From positions 87,798-151,797 of the forward strand of contig JH599961.1 of assembly GCA_000245075.1 (NCBI GenBank): a DNA stretch of 64,000 bases. Reading direction: 5' to 3'. A program made the position numbers and the translations under genes. The notes below the pieces were generated by a model. It worked only from the letters and a program-made list of their open reading frames with translations, was not told the origin of the DNA and did not search any database. Positions 33,171 through 40,810 of the stretch are shown piece after piece; within the stretch, counting starts at the first letter, position 1; each line of letters starts with the position of its first letter. The stretch is from Acetobacteraceae bacterium AT-5844 (GTDB lineage: Bacteria; Pseudomonadota; Alphaproteobacteria; Acetobacterales; Acetobacteraceae).

Positions 33171-34210
33171 GCGATCTGCCTGAGCCGATGACGCCGCCGG
33201 ATTGCGATCTGCGCGGTTACGATTTCATGCCCTTGCTCGGCCACCGGCTGTTCAGCAGCGATTTCGACCTGCTGGCTTCGGATGCAGAGTTCCGCGCGGC
33301 CATGCGCCTCTGGTGGGCTTCCTGGCAGCAATGCCCGGCGGCGAGCCTCCCCGACGACGAGCGCGCCCTCTGCCGGCTGGCCGGTCTGGGGACCGATATG
33401 CGGAAGTGGCGCAAGATTGCTGCAACCTCGCTGCACGGCTTCCGCAAGTGTGCTGATGGTCGGCTGTATCATCCGATCCTGGCCGAGCAGGCCAAGTTCG
33501 CTTACGCGAAGCGCGCCAGCGAACGCGAGAGAAAGCGTAGGTATCGGGAAAACAAGGAAGTTGCCCCCTCCGGTCACGCGGGACAGGACGCGGACAAGAC
33601 GCGGAATGCGATGGGGACGGAACGCGGACAGGCACGGGGACAGGACGCGGACGTCCCGGCTGACAGGACAGAACAGGACAGGACAATAGGATATATGTCC
33701 GATCTGCGATCGGACGTGTCCGCTCCGGCTTCCGCCCAGGATGACCTCATCGAGCCGCAGCCTGTGAAGGCGGTGGCGGCCAGGGCGCGCACCCAGAAGG
33801 CTGATCGTGGAGAGCCCGAGGGCTTTGCCGAGTTCTACGAGGCCTATCCTCGCCGGGATAAGCGCGTCGCCGCGGCACGGGCCTTTCCGGCCGCTGTGAA
33901 GGCAGCGGGCGGCGTCGAGGCCCTGATGCAGCACCTTCGCGCATTCGAGTTCTCGCCCGAGAAGCGGTTCGTCCCTCATCCCGCGACATGGCTGAACGAG
34001 CGGCGGTGGCGAGACCGCGAAGGCGTTGCCGAGAGCACGTCGCCGAGCTCGACCGCGCCTGCCTATGACGCCCGTTATTGGGACCTGCCGCTGGAGGAGG
34101 TAGCGATGCTCCCTGCGCCGCGCCCGGGTTCCCCTGAGTTCAACGCCTGGGATTACGCGCTGCAAGGCATGCGTTGGCCGCGCCCAGGCAGCCGGAGCAA
34201 CAACCTGTGA
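33167..34210 (+). CDS. DUF1376-type phage replication initiator
   Basis: A 347-residue protein. The N-terminal domain, with the DUF1376/YdaU pattern YDFMPLLGHRLFSSDFDLLA then MRLWWASWQQCPAASLPDDE, occupies about residues 15-115. A low-complexity linker (about 130-190, rich in GQDAD and basic residues) is encoded by DNA repeats that look like an origin. The C-terminal part FYEAYPRRDKRVAAARAF then FVPHPATWLNERRWRD is the usual tail of lambda O-like or helicase-loader proteins. It overlaps the primase-helicase gene as GTGA. Initiator-origin coupling as in lambda is inferred. Confidence 0.8.
   Translation: MSDLPEPMTPPDCDLRGYDFMPLLGHRLFSSDFDLLASDAEFRAAMRLWWASWQQCPAASLPDDERALCRLAGLGTDMRKWRKIAATSLHGFRKCADGRLYHPILAEQAKFAYAKRASERERKRRYRENKEVAPSGHAGQDADKTRNAMGTERGQARGQDADVPADRTEQDRTIGYMSDLRSDVSAPASAQDDLIEPQPVKAVAARARTQKADRGEPEGFAEFYEAYPRRDKRVAAARAFPAAVKAAGGVEALMQHLRAFEFSPEKRFVPHPATWLNERRWRDREGVAESTSPSSTAPAYDARYWDLPLEEVAMLPAPRPGSPEFNAWDYALQGMRWPRPGSRSNNL
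33580..33715. repeat. Origin-like array inside the replication initiator gene
   Basis: Two identical 16-base copies of GGGACAGGACGCGGAC begin at 33580 and 33637. The core GACAGGAC recurs at 33662 and 33677, with a degenerate copy at 33626. They are followed by an AT-rich stretch (33683-33696) and then a palindrome, GTCCGATC-TGC-GATCGGAC, at 33697-33715. Iterons, an AT-rich unwinding region and an inverted repeat within the initiator gene match the layout of the lambda origin. Confidence 0.6.
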
Positions 34211-36021
34211 CGACCCATCCGCAGCACCTCTCCGACCTCCTGGCGGAGCACGGTATCCCACGCCTGCGCAGCCAAGCGCCGGGCCACTCGGAGAAGCTGA
34301 TCTGCCCGAAGTGCGGCGGCGGCCGCAGCCGGGAGCATTCCCTCAGCGTGACCATCGACCCGGACGGCGAGGGCGTCGTGTGGCGGTGCCATCGCGGCAA
34401 CTGCGGCTGGCAGGACGGTGCTCGGCTGCCCGCCCGGGACGGAAGCCGATCAGCGCCAGCCGCCCGCGCCGCCGCGTCCTTTCAGACACCCCAGCCGCAT
34501 CCCGAGGAACAGCAGGACAAGACGGCCTGGGTGTACGAGTGGTTCGAGAAGCGCGGCATCAGCGCGGAGACGGTGGACGCCTTCGGCTGCTACGGCGCGG
34601 CTCATTGGTTCCCCGCCGGCGGCAACCAGCCGGCCATCGTCTTCCCGTACTTCTACGAGCGGAAGCTGGTGAACCGGAAGTACCGCTCGCTCGACAAGCA
34701 GCTGATGCAGGACAAGAACCCCCTGCCGACGCTGTTCAACATCGACGCCATTGAGGTCAGCGAGGCGGCGCCCGAGCCCGATCTCGTGATCTGGGTTGAG
34801 GGCGAACCCGACGTGATGGCCCTGCATGAGGCGGGGTTCCGCCAGGTTGTGACCCTCAAGGATGGGGCGCCCGACAAGATCCGTGCCGAAGACGATCCGG
34901 CGCGGCAGGACGACAAGCGCTTTGCGGCGCTGGCGACCCATGCCGACCTGCTGGGTGGGGTGAAGAAGTTCATCCTGGCCGGGGACATGGATGAGCCGGG
35001 CAAGATCCTGCGGGAGGAGCTGGCGCGGCGGCTGGGTAGGCACCGCTGCTGGCTCGTGACCTGGCCGGAGGGCTGCAAGGATGCCGGTGACACGCTTCGC
35101 CTCCACGGGGCAGACGCCGTGCGGCAGGCGATCGATGAGGCGGTGGCGTACCCGATCGAGGGCATGCAGCGCCTGGAGCCGGGAACCCTTCTGGCGCTGC
35201 GCCATGGCGAGCCGCCACCGCTCCTTTCGACGGGCGCGGGTGCAACTGACCGCATCCTGAAGCTGCCGGGCGAAGGGCGGCTGATCGTGGTTACCGGCAT
35301 CCCGAACCATGGCAAGTCCAGCTGGGTGATGTTCGTGAAGGTGCACCTGATGAGGGAGCATCGGCGCCGTTTCCTGGTGTTCAGCCCCGAAATGCAGCCA
35401 TGGGAGAGCTACGTCGCCCAGTGCGCCGCCGTCCGGGCAGGCAAGCCCTTCTGGCCGATGAAGGACGGGCAGGGGAGACCACTTCCGGGCCTCAGCATGA
35501 CGGACGAGGAGATCAAGGAGGCCGAGGCGTGGTTCCGGCCCCGGCTTGTCATGCTGGTCAGCGATGCGGAGGACGTGGCGCCGAGCCTGGACTGGATACT
35601 GGAGCGCGCTAAGGCCGCTGTGCTGCGGGACGGCACGACCGATCTGGTCATCGACCCTTGGAACGAGGTGGAGCACCAGCGCGGCGACATGACCGAGACC
35701 GAGTATGTCGGCCGGTCACTCCAGCGCCTGCGCTCCTTCGCCAACCGGCACGGCTGCAATGTCTGGATCGTCGCGCATCCGACCAAGCTGCGCCCCCTGA
35801 AGCCGGGCGACAAGATCGAGCGGCCGGTCATGTACGACATCAACGGCGGCGCCAACTGGGCGAACAAGGCGGACCTCGGCATCGCGGTCCACAGCCCTGA
35901 CAGCGTCACGGAAATCCACCTGCTGAAATCGCGCTACCAGCGCTGGGGCAGGCGGGACAGCAAGGCCGAGCTCGAATTCAACAAGCAGAACGGCCGCTAC
36001 AGCACACCGATGGGCCAATAG
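34207..36021 (+). CDS. Phage primase-helicase (zinc finger, TOPRIM, DnaB-type ATPase)
   Basis: A 604-residue replication protein of the T7 gp4/Twinkle type. An N-terminal zinc finger (C33, C36, C61, C66; CPKCGGG...CHRGNC) recognises primer sites. The TOPRIM core appears as IWVEGEPDVMALHEAG near residue 195. The C-terminal RecA-fold helicase has Walker A GIPNHGKSS near residue 365 and Walker B TDLVIDPWNEVEH near residue 480. It likely both unwinds and primes at the replication fork. GTG at 34207 overlaps the initiator's stop and is preferred to a TTG upstream. Confidence 0.9.
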   Translation: MTTHPQHLSDLLAEHGIPRLRSQAPGHSEKLICPKCGGGRSREHSLSVTIDPDGEGVVWRCHRGNCGWQDGARLPARDGSRSAPAARAAASFQTPQPHPEEQQDKTAWVYEWFEKRGISAETVDAFGCYGAAHWFPAGGNQPAIVFPYFYERKLVNRKYRSLDKQLMQDKNPLPTLFNIDAIEVSEAAPEPDLVIWVEGEPDVMALHEAGFRQVVTLKDGAPDKIRAEDDPARQDDKRFAALATHADLLGGVKKFILAGDMDEPGKILREELARRLGRHRCWLVTWPEGCKDAGDTLRLHGADAVRQAIDEAVAYPIEGMQRLEPGTLLALRHGEPPPLLSTGAGATDRILKLPGEGRLIVVTGIPNHGKSSWVMFVKVHLMREHRRRFLVFSPEMQPWESYVAQCAAVRAGKPFWPMKDGQGRPLPGLSMTDEEIKEAEAWFRPRLVMLVSDAEDVAPSLDWILERAKAAVLRDGTTDLVIDPWNEVEHQRGDMTETEYVGRSLQRLRSFANRHGCNVWIVAHPTKLRPLKPGDKIERPVMYDINGGANWANKADLGIAVHSPDSVTEIHLLKSRYQRWGRRDSKAELEFNKQNGRYSTPMGQ

Positions 36022-36030
36022 GAGGGCCGC

Positions 36031-36405
36031 ATGACCGAAACGAGTAAAGGCTTTTTCCCGGCGCGAGAGGCGCTGATTGCCTTCAACACCAACGACAAAT
36101 TTCAGGTTACTGAGGTCTATGTTTTCCAGGATCTTCGGGGAAGCCCGGCCTGGTCTGAAGGGCCTCCCTGGGAGTTGGAAAAAGCTCATTTCACCTATGG
36201 GGCATTCTTCACAAAGTGGATGAACGGCGACCACGACATGACCCCCGAGTGGGTCTTTTCCAACATCATTGCCTTCAATGGCTGCGCCGATAGCCTTGTG
36301 CTGGAACGGGCCATCCGGGAGTTCGCCAAGATCGAAGAATGCGGCTGGGCACGGGCGATGCTGCCTGATCCACGCCCAGTTAAACCCTCCTGGAGGCTGT
36401 CCTGA
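36031..36405 (+). CDS. Hypothetical phage protein
   Basis: A 124-residue protein, MTETSKGFFPAREALIAFNT at the start, with many aromatic residues (WSEGPPWELEKAHFTYGAFF). GC content and codon use are a little lower than in its neighbours. It begins 9 bases after the primase-helicase stop behind GGAGGG, and its TGA overlaps the next ATG. No recognised family; presumably early or middle gene. Confidence 0.6.
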   Translation: MTETSKGFFPAREALIAFNTNDKFQVTEVYVFQDLRGSPAWSEGPPWELEKAHFTYGAFFTKWMNGDHDMTPEWVFSNIIAFNGCADSLVLERAIREFAKIEECGWARAMLPDPRPVKPSWRLS

Positions 36406-36857
36406 TGGTGCCGGTGACCCTGGCCCAACTGGAGGCCGACCCTGTCTCCGTCATCGAGCACTATCGCGATCAGGACCCGATGCTTTGGCTGGGCGGCCGC
36501 GCGACGCTCGTGCACCTGAAGCGGTGGCCGGAGGGCCGCCTGCAAGAGTACCGCGCGGCGATGACCGGGGAATGGGGCATCGCCCAGGTGACCCGCGCCG
36601 CTCAATTCATCGACCAGGCTCCGCGTACCGCTACCGTCAACTTGCGGCATGGCACCTATGGCTGGAAGCACGACGCCGAGCGTTTCCACAAGCAGCGCTT
36701 AGGAGGTGTGGGCGACTACTACGTCGGCGAAGGTAGCTTCCTGATCGCGGCGCAGGCTTTGGGGCTCAAGGTGATCCGGCATCCGGTTCGCGGCCACTTC
36801 GTCAATCTGTCCATGAAGGCCTCGCGGGCGGTGGCGGACGTGCGGGGTGTGCATTGA
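36405..36857 (+). CDS. Hypothetical phage protein
   Basis: A 150-residue protein containing HYRDQDPMLWLGGRATLVHL and a C-terminal segment VGEGSFLIAAQALGLKVIRH. No catalytic signature was recognised. The start codon shares a base with the upstream stop (TGATG) and its own end overlaps the AT-hook gene, so expression is coupled to both. Confidence 0.6.
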   Translation: MVPVTLAQLEADPVSVIEHYRDQDPMLWLGGRATLVHLKRWPEGRLQEYRAAMTGEWGIAQVTRAAQFIDQAPRTATVNLRHGTYGWKHDAERFHKQRLGGVGDYYVGEGSFLIAAQALGLKVIRHPVRGHFVNLSMKASRAVADVRGVH

Positions 36858-37609
36858 TCGCTCCGCCGGTACTGAAGCGCCCCCGTGGCCGACCGAGGAA
36901 GGTGGCGGTGGCGGAGTTCCCACCGACGCCTGTCATGCATCGCCGGCCGATCGTGCCGGAGCCGGAGTGCCCCGATCCAGGTCGGCGGGAGCGGATGCGT
37001 GTGAGGACCATGCGGCTGGTCGAGCTGATGCTCGCCCCCGCGCATCAGGAGGCGGCAATGGCTGACGTCCGGCGCGTGCGTGAGATCGCGGCATCCGTGG
37101 AGCCGTTGGTGGAAGGGGCAGCCGACCGGGGAGCGACGGGCCCCGCAGCTCTGGCTCGGCCGCGCGGGATCGAGACCATCCAGGACGATGTGTGGGACGA
37201 TGCCCGGGGCCGGCACTACAGCCGCACGGATGTCATGCGCTTCCGGGACGGTGTGCTGGAGCATTACGCCGAGGCGGGCATCCTCACGGGGCACCTGCTG
37301 GATGCAGCAATGGAGCTCGCTCGGCTGTATCGCTTGGCCCGCGCCACCATGGACGTCCCCGGCGCGGCGCTGTGCCAGTACGGCGAGCAGGCCGGCCGCA
37401 GGCCGTCCGAGAGCCAGGAAGAGTTCGAGGCCAGGGTGTGGAAGGACTTCAACCGGGCGGTTGACCATCTTCCGCGCGGTTCACGACCTGCTTGCGTGGA
37501 TGTGGCGCGTGGGCTGTTCCCCACCGGCCACGACGCGGTTCACCACATGCGGTGGGGCTTCGAGGCGCTGGCCAAGCTTTGGAAGATGACCCCCAAACTT
37601 AGGGGTTGA
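36854..37609 (+). CDS. Putative late-gene regulator with N-terminal AT-hook
   Basis: A 251-residue protein starting with KRPRGRPRK, a textbook AT-hook that inserts into the minor groove of AT-rich DNA. The rest is helical and unrecognised (HYAEAGILTGHLLDAAMELA; VHHMRWGFEALAKLWKMTPK). It is the last gene before a promoter-like sequence and a short hairpin-ended leader that precede the late genes, the same position as antiterminator Q in lambdoid phages, so late control is a reasonable hypothesis. The start is probably the TTG overlapping the upstream stop, which is unusual; no ATG fits nearby. Confidence 0.6.
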   Translation: MIAPPVLKRPRGRPRKVAVAEFPPTPVMHRRPIVPEPECPDPGRRERMRVRTMRLVELMLAPAHQEAAMADVRRVREIAASVEPLVEGAADRGATGPAALARPRGIETIQDDVWDDARGRHYSRTDVMRFRDGVLEHYAEAGILTGHLLDAAMELARLYRLARATMDVPGAALCQYGEQAGRRPSESQEEFEARVWKDFNRAVDHLPRGSRPACVDVARGLFPTGHDAVHHMRWGFEALAKLWKMTPKLRG

Positions 37610-37633
37610 CGGGCTGGGCCATCGCAAAATATG
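37606..37633 (+). promoter_or_regulatory. Candidate late promoter
   Basis: TTGACG overlaps the stop codon of the AT-hook gene and is followed after 16 bases by AATATG, within the AT-rich AAAATATGG. The -35 match is good and the -10 weak, as is common in alphaproteobacteria. Transcription would start near 37640 and read into the hairpins and then the packaging genes. Confidence 0.45.
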
Positions 37634-37648
37634 GTCCCTGCGGGATGC

Positions 37649-37727
37649 GGGTGAAGTGCGTCTAGTGTGCTTCACCCCCCGAATTATTCAGCCCCGCAGG
37701 CATCAGCCGAGCGGGGCTTCGTCGTTT
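37649..37727 (+). terminator. Two hairpins in the late leader, second terminator-like
   Basis: The first hairpin is GGGTGAAG/CTTCACCC (37649-37677). The second is AGCCCCGC/GCGGGGCT (37690-37718), followed by TTCGTCGTTT. The latter can act as an intrinsic terminator on a roughly 85-base leader RNA and could also end the convergent 37727-37978 gene. A promoter-proximal terminator before the late genes would need antitermination. Confidence 0.55.
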
Positions 37728-37978
37728 CAGCGCTTCTTCTCTGGGACCGGCCACACATAGGGCTTCGGCAGCTTGCCGTGGTCCAGCCAGTGGTCGATCA
37801 GCATGCCGCAGTGTTCTGGGTTACCGAAGTTCTTCCCGTGGAAGGGATGTTCCGGCATCTCCAGCCTGTTGTGGACGCCGGAGGATAAGATGCGAGCGCC
37901 CCGGTGCTCGTAGATGGTCCATCCGTGCTCTGTGGTGCCCGCGACACGGAACGGCGGCGGTGTGGCTTCAATGCTCAT
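37727..37978 (-). CDS. Hypothetical phage protein on the reverse strand
   Basis: An 83-residue protein starting MSIEATPPPFRVAGTTEHGW, histidine-rich in the middle (PEHPFHGKNFGNPEHCGMLI) and ending in a basic tail. No family was recognised. It lies opposite to the late genes between the late leader and the HNH gene. Good codon-position composition supports it; no clear ribosome site was found. Confidence 0.5.
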   Translation of the reverse strand: MSIEATPPPFRVAGTTEHGWTIYEHRGARILSSGVHNRLEMPEHPFHGKNFGNPEHCGMLIDHWLDHGKLPKPYVWPVPEKKR

Positions 37979-38000
37979 GGTGACGGTTTAGGAGGTGCGG

Positions 38001-38357
38001 ATGGCGCGGACCAGGGCCCGGCTTTCGTTCATGCCGTCCCGCATCCAGGCCATGGACCTGCGCACCGCGCAGCCTGCCCCGAAGCAGGCCGATCCGCATT
38101 ACCTCACCCCCGAGCACCGGGCCTGGAGTGCTGCGGTGATCCGCCGGGCTGGCGGCGTGTGCCAGGGCTCTGGCTGTGGCCGCACTGGCGTCCGCCTCTT
38201 CGCCGATCACGTCATTGAGCTGCGCGATGGCGGGGCTCCCTTCGACCCGGCCAACGGCCAGGCACTGTGCGGCGCCTGCCACACCCGCAAGACCGCCGAG
38301 GAGCGGCGCAGACGGCAGGCGGAACCGTACCGGCGGCCGAGGCCTTGCGGGTTGTGA
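38001..38357 (+). CDS. HNH endonuclease, packaging-associated
   Basis: A 118-residue HNH nuclease. The core is GVRLFADHVIELRDGGAPFD then GQALCGACHTRKT, giving the H-N-H residues; the zinc-knuckle cysteines are in CQGSGCGR and CGAC. The ATG at 38001 follows GGAGG. In HK97-like phages such a small HNH protein beside terminase is needed for DNA cutting at cos and packaging. Its location immediately before the cos-like repeats and the terminase genes fits that role. Confidence 0.88.
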   Translation: MARTRARLSFMPSRIQAMDLRTAQPAPKQADPHYLTPEHRAWSAAVIRRAGGVCQGSGCGRTGVRLFADHVIELRDGGAPFDPANGQALCGACHTRKTAEERRRRQAEPYRRPRPCGL

Positions 38358-38410
38358 GGGCGGCTCTGGCGGCCGCCTGACGGGCGGTGCGGGCCAAGCC
38401 AAGGGGGAGG

Positions 38411-38460
38411 GGGGGTCCGATCTCTGGCCCGGGCAGGGGGTCGGAACCGCACAGGGGGTC
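38411..38460. repeat. G-rich direct repeats, candidate cos/terminase recognition site
   Basis: GGGGGTC occurs three times, starting at 38411, 38436 and 38454, in the 169-base gap between the HNH gene and the small terminase gene. The gap has no gene. G-rich direct repeats between HNH and terminase small subunit are a familiar feature of cos-type phages; the exact nicking site is not identified. Confidence 0.45.
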
Positions 38461-38526
38461 ACGCGCAGAATTTTTCCTCCGGGAGCGATTTGAGGTGCGA
38501 ACCATCGGGGTTCGCAGGAGAGGTTC

Positions 38527-39129
38527 ATGGCCAAGCCCGGCAAGACGGACTGGAAGGCCGTCGAGGCCGAATTTCGAGCGGGGAAGCTGTCACTTCGCCA
38601 GATCGCCCGGCGGCATGGGATCTCGGACACCGCCATTCGGAAGCGAGCCAAGGCCGCCGGCTGGGTTCGCAGCGATGGGGACCAGAAGGCGGGTGCGAAC
38701 CTGCCGGCCAAGCCGCCGCGTCAGGCCCCGGTCGCGCGGCAAACCATCATCCCGCCGCGGCCGCCAGCCGGTGGGCAGTCGTCTGACGCGCCGGCCTCGA
38801 TCGATCTGGCGAAGGACCTGGCGCATCGCCTGCTGGGCGAGCTCGACATGGCCACCTCGCGCCAGGACGAGATCGAGGACGCGATCTACGAGGAGACCAG
38901 GGAGGACGAGAACGGCCGCCGCCGGGCCATGATGCTGAAGGCGGTGAGCCTTCCGGCGCGCGCCATGACCCTGAAGACCCTGGCCCAGGCCATGGCGGTG
39001 CTGAAGGAGGCGGAGGAGGGCGCGGCCCAGGGCAAGAAGGCGCAGCGGCAGCAATCCGCCCAGGCCTCGGCGTCCGGTCGCTTCGCGCCGCCGGCGCCGC
39101 CTAAGCTGGTGGTGAACAACCGCGAATGA
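38527..39129 (+). CDS. Terminase small subunit
   Basis: A 200-residue DNA-recognition subunit of the packaging motor. An N-terminal helix-turn-helix (FRAGKLSLRQIARRHGISDT then AIRKRAKAAGW) binds the packaging site, followed by a disordered proline/alanine linker. A helical oligomerisation region (about residues 90-165) and a basic, alanine-rich tail complete it. The start follows GGAGAGG. Its stop overlaps the start of the large subunit by 4 bases. Assignment rests on the HTH, size and position. Confidence 0.85.
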   Translation: MAKPGKTDWKAVEAEFRAGKLSLRQIARRHGISDTAIRKRAKAAGWVRSDGDQKAGANLPAKPPRQAPVARQTIIPPRPPAGGQSSDAPASIDLAKDLAHRLLGELDMATSRQDEIEDAIYEETREDENGRRRAMMLKAVSLPARAMTLKTLAQAMAVLKEAEEGAAQGKKAQRQQSAQASASGRFAPPAPPKLVVNNRE

Positions 39130-40808
39130 CGGAGCCGCGCTGGACCACGGCCTGCCCGGACTGGGCGAAGCGGATCGTTGAAGGCCGGTCGCTGATCGCC
39201 TCGCCGCCGCTCTATCCGGACGAGGCCGAGGCGGCGCTGGAGGTGTTCAAGTCGCTGAAGGTGGTGGACGTGGCCGGTACGCCCACCTTCGGCGAGGTCG
39301 GCGACCAGTGGCTGTTTGATTTCGTGGCCGCCATCTTTGGGGCCAGCGCGCCGGACGGCCGCCGGCTGATCCGCGAGTTCCTGCTCTGCATCTCGAAGAA
39401 GAACGGCAAGAGCACGCTGGCCGCCGGCATCATGCTGACGGCGCTGATCCGCAACTGGCGGCTGTCGAATGAACTGCTGATCCTGGCGCCGACGATTGAG
39501 GCCGCGCAGAACAGCTTTAAGCCGGCCGCCGACATGATCCGGCACGATCCGGAGCTCTACGCGGCGGATGGCGGGTTCCTGCACATCCAGGACCACATCC
39601 GGACGATCACGCACCTGACCACCAAGGCCACCCTGAAGGTGGTGGCCGCTGACAGCGCCACGGTGGTGGGCAAGAAGGCCGCCTTCGTTCTGATCGACGA
39701 GCTCTGGGAGTTCGGCAAGAAGCCGAACGCCGACGCGATGCTGCGGGAGGCGACAGGCGGCCTGGTGTCGCGGCCGGAGGGCTTTGTCATCTCGATCACC
39801 ACACAGGCGGACGAGCCGCCGGCCGGGGTGTTCAAGGACAAGCTGGACTATGCGCGGGCCGTCCGCGACGGAAAGGTCAAGGACCGCAAGTTCCTGCCGG
39901 TGATCTACGAGTTCCCGCCGGCGATGGTGGAGGGAAAGGCTTACCTCGATCCGGCGAACTTCTACATCACCAACCCGAACATCGGGCGCTCGGTGAGCCG
40001 GGAATGGCTGGAGGACGAGCTCCGCAAGGAGATGGCCAAGGGGCCAGACACCCGGAACACCTTCCTGGCCAAGCATCTGAACGTCGAGATCGGGATGCGC
40101 CAGGGCTCCGACCGCTGGGCCGGGGTGGATTTCTGGCCAGCCGCGGTCGAGCCCGTGGCGAGCCTGCAGGAGCTGATCGACCGGTGCGAGGTGATCGTGC
40201 CGGGCATCGATGGCGGCGGCGCCGACGACTTGTTCGCTGTCGTCTTCATCGGCCGGGAGGTTGGCACTAAGCGCTGGCTCGCCTGGGGGCATGCCTGGGC
40301 GCAGCGGATCGTGCTGGAGCGGCGCAAGAGCATCGCCTCAAAACTGCGGGATTTCGAGAAGGACGGGCATCTGACCTTCATCGACGAGCCGGGACCCGAG
40401 GTTGAAGCCGCCGCTGACATGATCGCCGAGGTGGATGAGGCGGGGCTGCTCGGGCCCGTCGGGCTGGACCCGATGGGCATCGGCGAGGTGGTGGACGCGC
40501 TGGCCGCCCGACAGATCGAAGGCAATGACCGCATCCTCGGCGTACCGCAGGGCTGGCGTCTGAACCCCGCCATCGTGACGGTGGAGCGCAAGCTGGCCAA
40601 CGGCACCATGGCGCATGCAGGGCAGTCGATCATGACTTGGTGCGCCGGCAACGCGAAGGTGGAGCGGCGTGGCAATGCCGTCGCCGTGGACAAGGCCACG
40701 GCTGGCGATGCGAAGGTTGACCTTCTGGTGGCCCTTTTCACCGCGGCGGCCGTGATGATGCGCAATCCGGAGCCGGCGCGCGGCCGCTTCGAGTACACAG
40801 GGATCTGA
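39126..40808 (+). CDS. Terminase large subunit
   Basis: A 560-residue ATPase-nuclease that pumps DNA into the prohead. Walker A is SKKNGKST (residues 90-97), Walker B is AFVLIDELWEF near residue 186, and the C-terminal RNase H-like nuclease starts with IDGGGADD near residue 359. The pattern is that of the Terminase_1/HK97 family. It is complete in length and couples to the small subunit by overlap. Confidence 0.95.
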   Translation: MTEPRWTTACPDWAKRIVEGRSLIASPPLYPDEAEAALEVFKSLKVVDVAGTPTFGEVGDQWLFDFVAAIFGASAPDGRRLIREFLLCISKKNGKSTLAAGIMLTALIRNWRLSNELLILAPTIEAAQNSFKPAADMIRHDPELYAADGGFLHIQDHIRTITHLTTKATLKVVAADSATVVGKKAAFVLIDELWEFGKKPNADAMLREATGGLVSRPEGFVISITTQADEPPAGVFKDKLDYARAVRDGKVKDRKFLPVIYEFPPAMVEGKAYLDPANFYITNPNIGRSVSREWLEDELRKEMAKGPDTRNTFLAKHLNVEIGMRQGSDRWAGVDFWPAAVEPVASLQELIDRCEVIVPGIDGGGADDLFAVVFIGREVGTKRWLAWGHAWAQRIVLERRKSIASKLRDFEKDGHLTFIDEPGPEVEAAADMIAEVDEAGLLGPVGLDPMGIGEVVDALAARQIEGNDRILGVPQGWRLNPAIVTVERKLANGTMAHAGQSIMTWCAGNAKVERRGNAVAVDKATAGDAKVDLLVALFTAAAVMMRNPEPARGRFEYTGI

Positions 40809-40810
40809 CC

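Noticed and set aside
33580..33715. Short repeats considered as a CRISPR array
   Set aside because: Repeats are irregularly spaced, too short and lie within a coding linker; no cas genes are nearby. Origin iterons explain them better.
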